Both the position numbers and the translations under genes were made by a program. The notes beneath the pieces are model-generated. The model was not told the origin of the DNA, searched no databases, and saw only the letters and a program-made list of their open reading frames with translations. From NCBI GenBank assembly GCA_039000515.1, contig JBCFYV010011164.1, forward strand, positions 51,003,192 to 51,067,191: a stretch of 64,000 nt of DNA, given 5' to 3'. Origin of the DNA: Timema cristinae (lineage: Eukaryota > Arthropoda > Insecta > Phasmatodea > Timematidae). This document shows, piece by piece, positions 41,100 to 54,400 of the stretch; position 1 is the first letter of the stretch, and each line of letters starts with the position of its first letter.

Positions 41100-41280
41100 T
41101 TTGACCGTCAAAAGTGACCGCTGCTAAACACATGTTTTTGCAGATCATATGGATATATAACTTGGTCTGGTAACTTCTCATAGCTGTCAGTCAGCAACGA
41201 AGAAGTCATCGGGCTACTGTACTAAGTGACTGTTCAGTGGTAATGAGGTCGACTTTCTCGTTAAAACCAGTTGCACAGAT
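41100..41280. mobile_element. Fragment related to the 26632 MITE, joined to another repeat
   Basis: Matches the inside of the 26632-26891 MITE in inverse orientation ('ctgctaaacacatg', 'cagatcatatgg', 'tggtctggtaactt'). It then switches to 'gtgactgttcagtggta' and 'gaggtcgactttc', shared with 39361-39395. Confidence 0.55.
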
Positions 41281-42029
41281 GTTTTTTACAAGAAACATCA
41301 AAACATGAGTAACTTAGCGCTTTATTCTAGTCTTTAGTGAGTCTAAATGTTTACGGATACTTACTTCAGTGGCCCAATTATCTTTGTTTGTGTTTAAATG
41401 TGTACAACTACTTCTACTATAGAAAACAGAAGAAAGGAAGAAATAAGATGGCAAATTGTGTGTTGGATTCTTCCCACATTATTTCTTCTCTCTTTAGGTG
41501 GGCTTTTCACTCAGTAGTTTATATTTCTTTATTTTTTATCAATTTTCATTTTTTTTATGATCATAAACTCTTATAAAAGAAATCCAGCTCAATTTAAAAG
41601 TAAAACTTTCTCTCTTATTGTAATAATACAAATAAAATATGTACAACACTAAAATGCGCCTATCACAAACCAACCATATTCAGTATTCATATATTACACA
41701 AAATACTCTAGTAATAAAAAATACTTGGTTAGGATTTATGTTTGCAGGGAGGACATGCTTTAGTTTGCATCTGAGTTCACACAAATATCGACATAGTTTA
41801 TTTATTTTGGCACAAGAGGAAATAAAAAATAGTTTATTAATGGAAAGTTTACTAAAAATTTGTTAGTCCTATTTTTTTTAAACTGTATAATATATATAAA
41901 AGGGACAGAGTTTGCCTAAAACGCAATAGGCATAATGTTCACCTTAATTCCCGACAAGGACAGCAGACGAACACCATTGATGAGTGGAGAGTTCGAAAGG
42001 CAATTTTCGTAGAAATCGTGTATTTTCAT

Positions 42030-42035
42030 TTTATT
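42030..42035 (-). promoter_or_regulatory. Candidate polyadenylation signal of the coiled-coil gene
   Basis: AATAAA on the minus strand about 160 nt after the stop at 42195. Chance occurrence is possible in AT-rich DNA. Confidence 0.3.
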
Positions 42036-42194
42036 ACACAGTATCGAGAATCTTAGATAAAACATTTACAAAAATAATGTTATGGCATGGGGCAAAATCC
42101 CCAAATAATCCTGTTAATCTCCACTCTTTTAGAGATAAAAATAAGTTACAAAAAAATTGGACGATTGTTGAATCCAGATCCCTGCGATGGTTTG

Positions 42195-42475
42195 TCAGCA
42201 TGTTCCTGATTTAGAAGGCAGTTGCGAGTCTAGTTTCGGTCGTCGGCGGAGGGTGGGTTCGTCACTAGCCGCAGCCTCCAAGTTGGACCGAGTTGTCTTA
42301 AGAATGTGATTGGTCTTGTGGATCTGTCTGCAGATGGCTCTCTCCATCTGTTTCTTTCTTTGATTGGCAACAGTTAGTTGCACGAGTGTTTCCTCGAGTG
42401 TGCGACGTGTGCGCAACAAACGACGCTTTAGCTCCATGTTCTCCTGCTCCAGGCGAGACTGGTCCTTGGCTTCCC
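42195..42475 (-). CDS. Coiled-coil gene, terminal exon
   Basis: Acceptor TATTCCAG, entering in phase 1 to match the previous exon. 93 codons including stop: 'EAKDQSRLEQENMELKRR', 'LEETLVQLTVANQRKKQM', then 'KTTRSNLEAAASDEPT' and a Ser/Lys-rich end. Clear heptads are broken only near the end. Confidence 0.8.
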
Positions 42476-45400
42476 CTGGAATAGACGCAAACCTCTTCAA
42501 TAATAAAAGGACAGGTTTGATCTTGTTGTGATAGTGACCAGTTGTTTACCCTACTGACAGTTACCAGTGTTGTTACCCGTAGTGACAGTGACCAGTGTTG
42601 TTACCCGTAGTGACAGTGACCAGTGTTGTTACACGTAGTGACAGTGACCAGTGTTGTTACCCGCTAGTGACAGTGACCAGTGTTGTTACCCTAGTGACAG
42701 TGACCAGTGTTGTTACCCGTATGACAGTGACCAGTGTTGTTACCCGTAGTGACAGTGACCAGTGTTGTTACCCGTAGTGACAGTGACCAGTGTTGTTACC
42801 CGTAGTGACAGTGACCAGTGTTGTTACACGTAGTGACAGTGACCAGTGTTGTTACCCGTAGTGACAGTGACCAGTGTTGTTACCCGTAGTGACAGTGACC
42901 AGTGTTGTTACCCGTAGTGACAGTGACCAGTGTTGTTACACGTAGTGACAGTGACCAGTGTTGTTACCCGTAGTGACAGTGACCAGTGTTGTTACCCGTA
43001 GTGACAGTGACCAGTGTTGTTACACGTAGTGACAGTGACCAGTGTTGTTACCCGTAGTGACAGTGACCAGTGTTGTTACCCGTAGTGACAGTGACCAGTG
43101 TTGTTACCCGTATGACAGTGACCAGTGTTGTTACCCGTAGTGACAGTGACCAGTGTTGTTACCTGTAGTGACAGTTACCAGTGTTGTTACCCGTAGTGAC
43201 AGTGACCAGTGTTGTTACCTGTAGTGACAGTTACCAGTGTTGTTACCCGTAGTGACAGTGACCAGTGTTGTTACCCGTAGTGACAGTGACCAGTGTTGTT
43301 ACCCGTAGTGACAGTGACCAGTGTTGTTACCCGTAGTGACAGTGACCAGTGTTGTTACCCGTAGTGACAGTGACCAGTGTTGTTACCCGTAGTGACAGTG
43401 ACCAGTGTTGTTACCCGTATTGACAGTGACCAGTGTTGTTACCTGCCGTGACAGTGACCAGCTGTATTCGACCAGTGTTGTTAGGAGCCTCTAGACTGGA
43501 GAATCTTCCAGGGTCACTCTCAATACCCAGATCTGGAGAGGAGTTGTTCAAGGTGCGAGGGACCCCAGCTGGCACAGTCACCCACAATCTACTACTGCGG
43601 GTCTGCAACATAAACATCCAGGGGTACAGGAAAGGTGGATACAAACACAATATGACTGTTACGAAAAGAACACAGTCCACACCTTACAGGACTGTCACTG
43701 GACAAAGCGGTAAAGGCTGGATATTGAATAAAATTGATCGTTACCACCCAATCCCCTGACCTAGGTTTCTTCTTATCGGAACTCTTCAGAGAAAGTGTTA
43801 AACGCACTTCAGAATTGTGTTTGTTCCCTTTTATGTATTGCTATTCCTATATCTCGTACTTTCTTTGCTATATAACAACACATACCTCAAAAAGTGAATA
43901 GAAGTTTCTTTAAAAAGATATGTTATCTGACTTGGGCACATTTTGCATTCTGTTGTCATAATTATAATTAACAGACTTTGTCACTTTGGAAGATGCCATG
44001 TTGCATCAAAATAGTGAACTGTTTGTAAATATGTGTTAATATTTTGTATTAATGCTTCATTTTATAAAATTCTTTTGTATTTATTTAAAACATTTCAAAA
44101 CCATTTACAAAATAACATTTTTATTTAACCTAACACCAATCAATTGTTCTGAGTCCTATGTCGATGATTTGTACCTGCGTAAAGACAGCCTCATATTCCT
44201 GGTCCTCTGACACGTAGTCGGACATCTCACTGCGTTGGCGACTCAGGATAGGCTGAGACATTGACATAGGATCTTTCAACTCCAAGGAACTGGCTTCGTC
44301 TCCCACCATCTCCAGACCAGAGGATTGACTGCAGGCCTTCGTCAGGCCTAAACAACAAAAACAACTTGTGAGTTGTAGCGTCTCGCTACCCGTTCAGGCT
44401 AGTAAAATGTATGCTAATGTTTCAGGAACGAGGAGGGTTGAATCTAAATGGAAGTGTACTTGAATTTTCATGGTTGTAAATTATAAAACCATTTAGGAAA
44501 ATTGTCCTCAGTCCACCTGGCCAAGATTTGATTATACATCCAGTATGTGAATTGTCCTGCGGGCTGGGACTTCTATTAAATACGCTCAGCAATTCACGCT
44601 GAATGCACAAGTTGGCAATGTTCAGACACAATTGGAAACTGTGGATGTAAGACCTAAGTCGCAACAATTAGTAACGAGGAATTATTGTTCAAAAAGAACA
44701 CTGGTGTTAAAGGAGAGGAATAGCCCCTGATCACCTGAAGTGAGTCTCAATTATTACATCACTATCCAGGTAAGTGGTGGTCTCTGGTGGGACGTTTATT
44801 AAAAGCTAGCACCACAGTCCGAATGTCACGAGATTTGGCTGTTCAGAACTTGGCGAGTAATTACCCAGTACAGTCACTGCCCTCTCAGATCTGAAGAGCC
44901 CAGTCTCAGTCGGTCATATTTTCTCCATTCCAATGCTGCCTCATAATCCCCCAATCTCTTCTCAAGCTGGCCTTTTGCTGTTTCAAGATGGACACCTGGA
45001 ACAATCATACTACCCCTACAATCAGATCACCAGCAGAATACTTGGAATGGATGTTTATAGGGTATATATGCCCGAAAACCCCAAAATGTCAGATATTCTC
45101 ACACCTTGAATTAGTCAATAAAAGATAATCTTGGGACAAGGTCCTGATTCAACTCCTGTGTAGAAAATGTTGATACTATCGGACAAGTGAACAGAAGTCA
45201 ATTAGTTTGTTAAAATAATAATAATAAATCCACCAACAACAGTTACAAATCTTCAACAATAAAAATATATTTTTGATCAATTGTGTTAAAAAGAAAGCTA
45301 AAAATACATTTGTGTTAAATTTCAGCCCTTCTCTTCTGTTATGTACATTACTAATTAACGTCTGCAAGACAAAGATCAACAGTGATCTAATTATCTGTTG

Positions 45401-48400
45401 TGATAACTTGATTTACCAGATTAGAAAGAAGCATTTAAACCATTTTGTTATAAAACATTTACCATCTGATATTAGATGTATAAAGTTTAGTTATATAGAT
45501 ATGCGAGGTGTAACTTTCCCCCCAGCTTAAAACAACCCTGTTTATTGTCTTTGGAAATATGTCATGTATTTGATTTGATTTTGAATGGAGTAGTGGACTT
45601 GGCACAGCTCTAAATCTGTTTATTGAACATGACCTGTGTTGGGAGTGTTAAGCTGTACAGCTGCTCCACACTAACCTGTATGTACATCTGCTCCACACTA
45701 ACCTGTCTGTACATCTGCTCCACACTAACCTGTCTGTACAAGCTGCTCCACACTAACCTGTCTGTACAGCTGCTCCACACTAACCTGTCTGTACATCTGC
45801 TCCACACTAACCTGTATGTACATCTGCTCCACACTAACCTGTCTGTACAGCTGCTCCACACTAACCTGCCTGTACATCTGCTCCACACTAACCTGTCTGT
45901 ACAGCTGCTCCACACTAACCTGTCTGTACATCTGCTCCACACTAACCTGTCTGTACAGCTGCTCCACACTAACCTGCCTGTACAGCTGCTCCACACTACC
46001 CTGTCTGTACATCTGCTCCACACTAACCTGTCCTGTACATCTGCTCCACACTAACCTGTCTGTACAGCTGCTCCACACTACCCTGTCTGTACATCTGCTC
46101 CACACTAACCTGTCTGTACAGCTGCTCCACACTAACCTGTCTGTACAGCTGCTCCACACTAACCTGTCTGTACAGCTGCTCCACACTAACCTGTCTGTAC
46201 AGCTGCTCCACACAACCTGTCTGTACAGCTGCTCCACACTAACCTGTCTGTACAGCTGCTCCACACTAAACCTTCTGTACATATGCTCCACACTAACCTG
46301 TCTGTACAGCTGCTCCACACTAACCTGTCTGTACAGCTGCTCCACACTACCCTGTCTGTACATATGCTCCACACTAACCTGTCTGTACAGCTGCTCCACA
46401 CTAACCTGTCTGTACAGCTGCTCCACACTAACCTGTCTGTACAGCTGCTCCACACTAACCTGTCTGTACAGCTGCTCCACACTACCCTGTCTGTACATAT
46501 GCTCCACACTAACCTGTCTGTACAGCTGCTCCACACTACCCTGTCTGTACATATGCTCCACACTAACCTGTCTGTACAGCTGCTCCACACTAACCTGTCT
46601 GTACAGCTGCTCCACACTAACCTGTCTGTACAGCTGCTCCACACTAACCTGTCTGTACATCTGCTCCACACTAACCTGTCTGTACAGCTGCTCCACATCT
46701 CGCTCAAGTCCTCTCTTCTCTCTGGACATCTCAGTCCCTCGACCTTCCAGCCTGCGCACATCTTGCTCTAGACGCAACTTGTCACTGGACAGCCTTGTAC
46801 GCTCAAGTGCAGTCTGAGAAGTCTCCAGAGCTACCTGGTTTAATCTCCTCTCCAGTTCAGACTGGCGTTCACGGGACTCTCTTTCGGTGTTGGCGAGTTT
46901 GCGGTGGAGCTCACTCTCTTGGAGCTGTGACACAAGAACTAACACATTGACTCACCTTCCTGGAGCTTAGTGAGTAACATTCAGTACTCCTCTTCCTAGT
47001 AGAGGATGTCCCTCGTGATCTGTATGACCTTGGAGTCCAACAACCTTAAGGCTTCATTGTTTGATTGAAAAATGGTTACTTCCAAACTTAGCCAATCCCC
47101 CCCCCCCCCCCCCCCACACACACATACAGTGGTTGATTTCTAAAAATTAGGTTTTAAATTTAAACTTCAAAAGACTTGTTCTTAAGCCATTAATTTATTC
47201 TAAAAACAGAAGAAAATGTTTTCAAATGTATCATAATGTGATTGTGTCTTAATGTTTTTCAATTAAATTTAATGCAAATTCTCACCAGATAATTAATCTA
47301 ATTTTTTTTTTTTTACTACTAGTTTTACTATTCACACGGGAATCATAGGAGCGATTAGAAATTTAAAGTCAGAGATTACACATAACAAATGTTTTAAATT
47401 TTTACAGATGTATTTTGAATTAAAAATACACATAGGCTATTATACGTGATTTGGCTATTAAATAACCGAATTGATGCTCTAAAAAATTGTATTTACAAAA
47501 TTACTCAATGAACATGTTATCATCTCCAATGTAGTCCCCTCCCCGATCCCCACACCTCACCATACGAATCTTCCTCTGTCGGAAACAATGTTTCAGGTCC
47601 TTTTCTGAGAGGCTATTCATGAGCTTCGTTGCTTTTTCCTTCACAGCATCAACAGACTCGAAACAGGTTCCTTTTAGTGCGGACTTGATCTTCAGGAACA
47701 GAAAAAAGTCACAGGGGGCTAGATCAGGTGAGTAAGGAGGATGTTCCAACACCGGAATCTTGTGCTTCGTCAAAAACCTCTGGATAGACAGCGCTTTATG
47801 TGCTCCTGCGTTGTCCTGGTTAAGAACCCACAAGCTGTTCTTCCACATTTCAGGTCTTCTTATGTGTTCACGAAGGTTGTCAAAACCTCCTTATAGTAAA
47901 CCTGGTTAACATTCTGACCTTCAGGTGGCCAAACAATTTGAACAATTCCTTAGATATAAAACAAAACTATCATCATTGCTTTGAATTTGGACTTGCTCAT
48001 CTGTGCTTTCTTTTGTCTCGGTGGACTGTGACTCTTCCAATGCATGTATTAGCGCTTAGTTTCAGGGTCGAACTGGAAAAAACCACGATTCGTCACAAGA
48101 TATCACATTTTCTAAAAAGTTTGGATCATTTTCGATGTTATGAAGGATGTCAGCACAAATGTTCATTCGAGTCTCCTTTTGCTCAAGAGTGAGCAGTTTT
48201 GGCACCATTTTGGAGCAAACTTTTTTAATGTGTAAGTTTTCATGTAAAGTTTGTAGAACAGTTTCCTTATCGATATTAACTAAGTCAACAATTGCTCGAA
48301 TGCTCAGGCGTCGATTTTTTTCGAATGATTTCACCAACTTTTTCAATACTACCATCTGTTTTTGATGTGCGAGGACAGCCGGGGCGAGGATAGTCTTCAA

Positions 48401-51400
48401 TCTGTTTCCTCCCTCCTTAAATTTTTTAAGCAAATCAAACACTTGAGTAAGAGATAAACACTGATCACCATAAACGTCCTTTAACAAGTTGTATGTTTCT
48501 GTAGTGGATTTCCCAAGTTTTACAAGAAACTTCACGTTGCTCACCTTTTACACTCAACATAATTCTGACAGAGCTCAGGTACATGGTCCACTTCGAACAA
48601 AGGCTATGACCTTGAGATTTGGAAGGTAGAGGAGATAATAACATAGATCAATAGCTGGCCCTGCTGGTTGTTGCCGAGACCTCAGGTAAGTGGCAAAAAA
48701 ATGAGCCCGGTTATTTAGTAGTCACACCTCATATACATAATTAAAAAAAAAATGATTGTCCATTTTAGAAGCAACTACACAGTCGTTCCAGGTTTTCATC
48801 ATATTCAATGCCTCTAGACCTTTCCTTACTCTGAATGTCTGTGGCAGGATGCCATCCTGAAACTATCCATGAGTCAACATAGAGGGAGGGATTAAATAAA
48901 CAAAGAGGGGGTCCAGTGATTCTTATAAATAAAATACCAAAGATTAAAAAATGTTCTTAGTGATGTCATAATCAAATTAATCTGGGAGAAAGCTCTCTCG
49001 CATTCACTGGAAGATATAGCAACTGACTTGATTATATTCTTCGATAAAACAAGACTGTTCAGAAATGTCTTACTATATATATATATATTATTTTTTACCA
49101 GTTTTTTATGACTATTAATTTTATCAAGTTAACAATCTTCAAATCTTGTTCACTCATTCTCTTCTCAATTAATTGCTCCAATGCTTCAAAGAACTTCTCA
49201 GGATCTAAGGGATCATTATTGTTGCGTCCTTCCCCTTTATGAAGAAGAACTCCCACAAAATTAAAATTTTGCATTGCTTCTAGGGCCGTGGTAAGATAAG
49301 TACCTGGTACTGATTTTCTACTTTCAAACAAAGAGACTGTTAATTTAAATTTTCCGTTTGCAAAGCCTAGCTCAACTCATATCCTGTAACGCATCATACA
49401 TTAAGACAAGATCTAAAATGAAGTTTGCATCGGTAATTTTACTCGGTGAGACATCTTAAGATGAGAGAAAACAAGATTGTGTATTAGGGACTTTTAGGTT
49501 TTGTTTGCGAAGAATGATACAGCTATTTCCTCATTTTTATAAAGGTTTGCAAGAAAATTCGCCAAACCTTTATTTATGAAGCGGTTATTTTGATGTTTCT
49601 ATCATGTTAATTCACATGTACTGTTCCTTAATAATAATGAATTAATACAATTTAATTAAAATTATATGATTCCTAAATTTTAGGAGTCTGCGAGCTTGAG
49701 TTTTTTCATTCGAGTCGAGTATTTCTAAAAGCTCGCGAGTTCGAGCCGAATATATTCATGATTTTAAAATGTTAAAAAAGTATATTTAAATACATGTTCT
49801 TAAAATATGAATGACATTTATTTTTATAAAGAGTAAATACGTTTGAAAAAAGAAAAAAAGTTAAATAATGGAGATATTGATTTTTAAATTAAAAATAACA
49901 CCTATAAAACACAATTTAAAGATAAGAACAACACTCAAAATAAAAATCTATTAAAAAAATAATTTAAATGGTTTCACACTCATGTCTTAAGGACATTAAA
50001 ACTACACTAACGATTAAAAAAAAAGTTAATAAAAATAATAATCGCAGATGGCTTGGAAAAATTTAACAAGACAGTGTAGAAACACTGTACAGTGATGTAA
50101 AGTAAGTGATAGTGAAGGAAGCCAACCTGAAAGGATAGTTAGGTTAAGATTAGATAGTAAAACACACTTCTCTCTTCATGTCTTCACTAACTTTTACACT
50201 TTCCACTTCTTCAAAACTTCCACAGTTGCACACCAGACCTAGTTTGAATTTTCGGGAATATTACTTTTTCATTGATGTCTTATCATATGAAAAATAAATA
50301 TTTCCTAAAATATAAAACAATGTGCAACTGTGGAAGTTTGAAAAAGTGGTAAGTGTAAGAAGAAATAGAGAAGTGTTTGTTTATATCCAGACCTAACCTA
50401 ACTATTCTTTCAGTTTGGCTTCCTCAACTATCACTTTACATTATTGTAGAGTGTTTCTACACTGTCTTGATAAAAAGTAGAAATGGGCCACAAGAATCTT
50501 TCACCTCATAAACAAAGCATAAATTTTGATTTTTGAATTCAAAAGTTACTAAGTTAGGCCTACTTGAAAAACAAAACTTAATCTGTAATCATTATTTTGT
50601 CTGACAAAAGAGATTTACATGAATAAAATCTTTGTTTAAAAAAAAGTAATAATTGTTAGGTGTAGAAAATTTAACATGCCTAATATTGTACCCTTCTAGG
50701 CCTACAGGAAACGTGGACTAGACCGTTTCATCACATGCTCACTTCTAAAACTTTCACCTCACGAACAATCTTGTAAATATTTTAATAAACACATCAAAAC
50801 TCTTCATAAACTGAAAATCAAAACTAGAATTACAAATAAACTCGAAATAAATTAAACAAATTATGGCTTTTTTTTTTAACAGAAATAAGAACACATTACA
50901 CATGATACAAAGTCAGCCGCCATGACATATATGTTTACTCGCCAGCAGCCAGAGTGATGATTAAATAGACATGACTGTAATTATTACTACTCAACTTGTT
51001 TTAATCATCTACAACTATGCAAAGAACTCCAATTTATTGCATACGATCCTTCAGTTAGATGTTTTGTTGAGTTTCATGAAAAATAAATACTGTCAACAGT
51101 CAGACAGCAATAAAACTGTTTATTTACTCCAACTGGCCTACACGTATCGTATATCGATTATTTGTTTAAAATCGATTCAGGTAATCTGATCACTTAGTGC
51201 TATCGAGTTTTAAGAATCAAATAACGACTGCTAATTCATCATTAGTTTTTAAATTGATTTTAACTAAGGGTTCATTATTTTTTCAAATATGTTAATGAAG
51301 TTATTGTAAAAATATTCGTATGCAGTCTTGCCTAATAAAATAGGAATGTATTCTCAAAAATCGATATATCACAAGAAAATAATAATGATAATATATACAT

Positions 51401-54400
51401 ATTTATACATTATTGTGTTCACTATTTCCAATGTATGTTTATTGTTAAGCATGTTGTTTTAGTATTTTTTTTTATTATCTGTTTGTATTTTTATTTTAGC
51501 TTTCTTATCAAAATAAATGACGATACCTCAAGATGATTAAAGTTGATCAAAAGGTAACTTGGCCTAATCTGTTTGATTATTTCACAAGTTTTTTTTTTTT
51601 AGAAACTTGACTCATTCTATCAAGACACTCAAATTTTGATTGATTTTGTTTCCAAACAATAATATGAGTCTAGATTGTTTAATTTGGCTGCATTTTAACC
51701 TGTATTTTGAAGGGTTGGTTGGGGTTGATTAAAATTGTAATCATGATTGAAATAAATCTAGGCCTATATTCTGTAATGTAGGTATATTTGTAGATCATTA
51801 AAATTTCTAACAATTTGCTAGGATTTGTATTTGAGATTCGAAAATAAAATGTAGATTCGGATTCAATAAATAGTGGATTCAACCCATCTCTAATAAAAAG
51901 TTAATAAAATCGACATTAATAAGTTAATATTTCCCAAAAATATGCTTCAGTAACTTGATTTACCCTATAATAAAATGTAGGAATCATAAACAAAAAAATT
52001 TGAAGTGTTTCGTATCTTGTTTATTATTCCTTAGTGTAATCGTATGCGCAGTTGCACATGCTTATTGTACAGGCTCTCGTTAGACATTATCTTATTGAGA
52101 AATTTATTTCAATTCAATTTTTAATGGTTATAAAAGTTTATGCTAATACTTTAAAATAAAAATAATGACTAACATAATATTTCTAGCAAATAATATGAAA
52201 TAGTAAAGGCTTTTTTAATTTAAATGTGGTAAGTTTGGTAAGATTTGTATTGCAATAAATAAGATCAACATTGATTTTAAACAGGTTAACCAACATAATT
52301 CTTTAACTAAATAATTACTAGACTAGAGCTAGTTTTGTTGCTAAAAATATTAAATAATACCAATTTTAAATATCTTAAGTTTGAAAACATTTAATATAAT
52401 AATGTATTCTTGATATTACATTTTTAGTTGACATAAATTATTATTTTAGAGAGGGACCAGGTAAAAATAGTAAAAAGAATCATTAAATTATTTAAAAATC
52501 TTCTTAGCTATTTTTATTTTCATTGCTTTGTCAAGTGAACAACTTCAATAAAGGATAATTCAAAATGGACGACAGTACTGAATAAATTTACCGTCAAAAG
52601 TGGTTTTAAGGTTCTATTACGTTATTAATGTGAAAATTGAAATTAATTTTTAACAATCTGTTAAGTAACCGAATGATCTTAAGTGAAATGCTGATATTAT
52701 CTTAATTAAATAGCCTGTGCTTACTATTGTGTTTTAAATATGGATTATTAAGTAAAACAAGTAGAAGCTTGAAAATGATGAGCTCACAAAACTTTCAATC
52801 TCAACCTCAATGCTTAAGATACGAGCGCGGAATACGAGTACTTGCAGCCCTACTAAATTTTAAAATTTCATATTTTTTTTTTCAACACTAAGGCTAATTA
52901 ACATATCTTTAAAAAGTTATATAGGCCTATACATTTAACTATTATTTGGTTGTAGTGCATTTAGTTTTATACAAGCAATTAAAGTTTGAATATATATGAT
53001 TATAAATAGGTATTAAAGGAATTTTTATTTTATATGCTACATTAGATATTTTTGGGCCACAATTGCTTACCTTACAGCAAGATTTATTATATTGCTTACC
53101 TCATGAATAAATATTTAGGCCTACACATAATGACTGCGTTTTTCAAAAAACCTCTTATAATGAATAATTTCATATAGTTCTTTTTACATATTATATAAAT
53201 GTATATATTTATTAGGCCTAGTTACTTACATTGGTAAAGAAATATTTTCATTCACGTGACATAACATGAAAATCTAAATAGTATATTTTTCTAAACTCAG
53301 AACCATTTAACCCACACATTTGAAAACTGTTTACAAAACTATTTATATCAATATAAATGTTAGCCACACTTATGTTTTTCCATGCAGCTTGTATGTAAAC
53401 CAGCGTTGCACTTAGCACATTGAGTACGTGACGATCCGCCATTGTAAATGTACTAAACTCCCAGTTCCAATAACAACTATTTACGGTTGATTTTTGTTGT
53501 TAGCCTTATATAAAATAATAGAGGGAAATGTTCTCTTTCCAGTGATATGGCACTACTACACTATCTATCAGGTAAAGTGAGAACTAGTGTAAGTCTAGAG
53601 AGCCAACCGTATCAGCTCTGGCACTTTTAGCGATAGTAGGCAGAGCCGATCAGATCGGCTCGTGGCATTAAAAGGGTTAATGTCCTTGCTTGGACCTAGC
53701 ACGAAGTCTTTTAAAGTCTGAAAACATAGAATCAATCTAACAAAATTTAAATATCGTAATGTGTAAAAGTAGCAATCATGAATTTTAATGCTAGCTTCAG
53801 AAAAAAGAAAAAAAAAAGCATTAATACTGCATATATCTGAATCTAGGACAAGTTTTTCCCCCCAAATTTGTAGCTTCAAAATCTAGGGTCGTCTTAAAAT
53901 TGCAAACTAAGGAATGGGTTAGGCGTTCATCAAAAAATAACATTTTACATCTTTATTTAATATTAATACAATAGTGCAGAGTTGCTATTTATTTTAAGGG
54001 ATTTTATCCATTTTCACAGATTTTAAAGGTATAACACAGAGCACAGGATATTGATTATTTTCAAGGCTTTTTAGGCTATTTTTTTAAGGTTATTGTTAAA
54101 ACCAACTACCTAGTTGTGGTACAATACGATACTCGATAAGCATAATATCGACTGGTATCGCAATAATTGATACTAACACTAAAAATCTTGATACTCAACA
54201 CTGAACTTCTCCAATTGGTTGGGGCTAGTGATGGGCATAATCGAATTGAATTTTATTTAATTGTGCTGTTTTTGATTACTTTTCCAATTACTTCATTACA
54301 GATATTAAAAATTCAGCCATTCACAATCAAATCAAAATAGATTTAAAAACAAATGACAAATTATCAAAGTGTTGCGCATTTAGGTCTTAAAACTTTGCCT

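Noticed and set aside
45816..46817. 333-codon plus-strand frame of repeated CSTLTCLYS
   Set aside because: Antisense shadow of the 27-bp minisatellite; the minus strand has the exon and splice signals.
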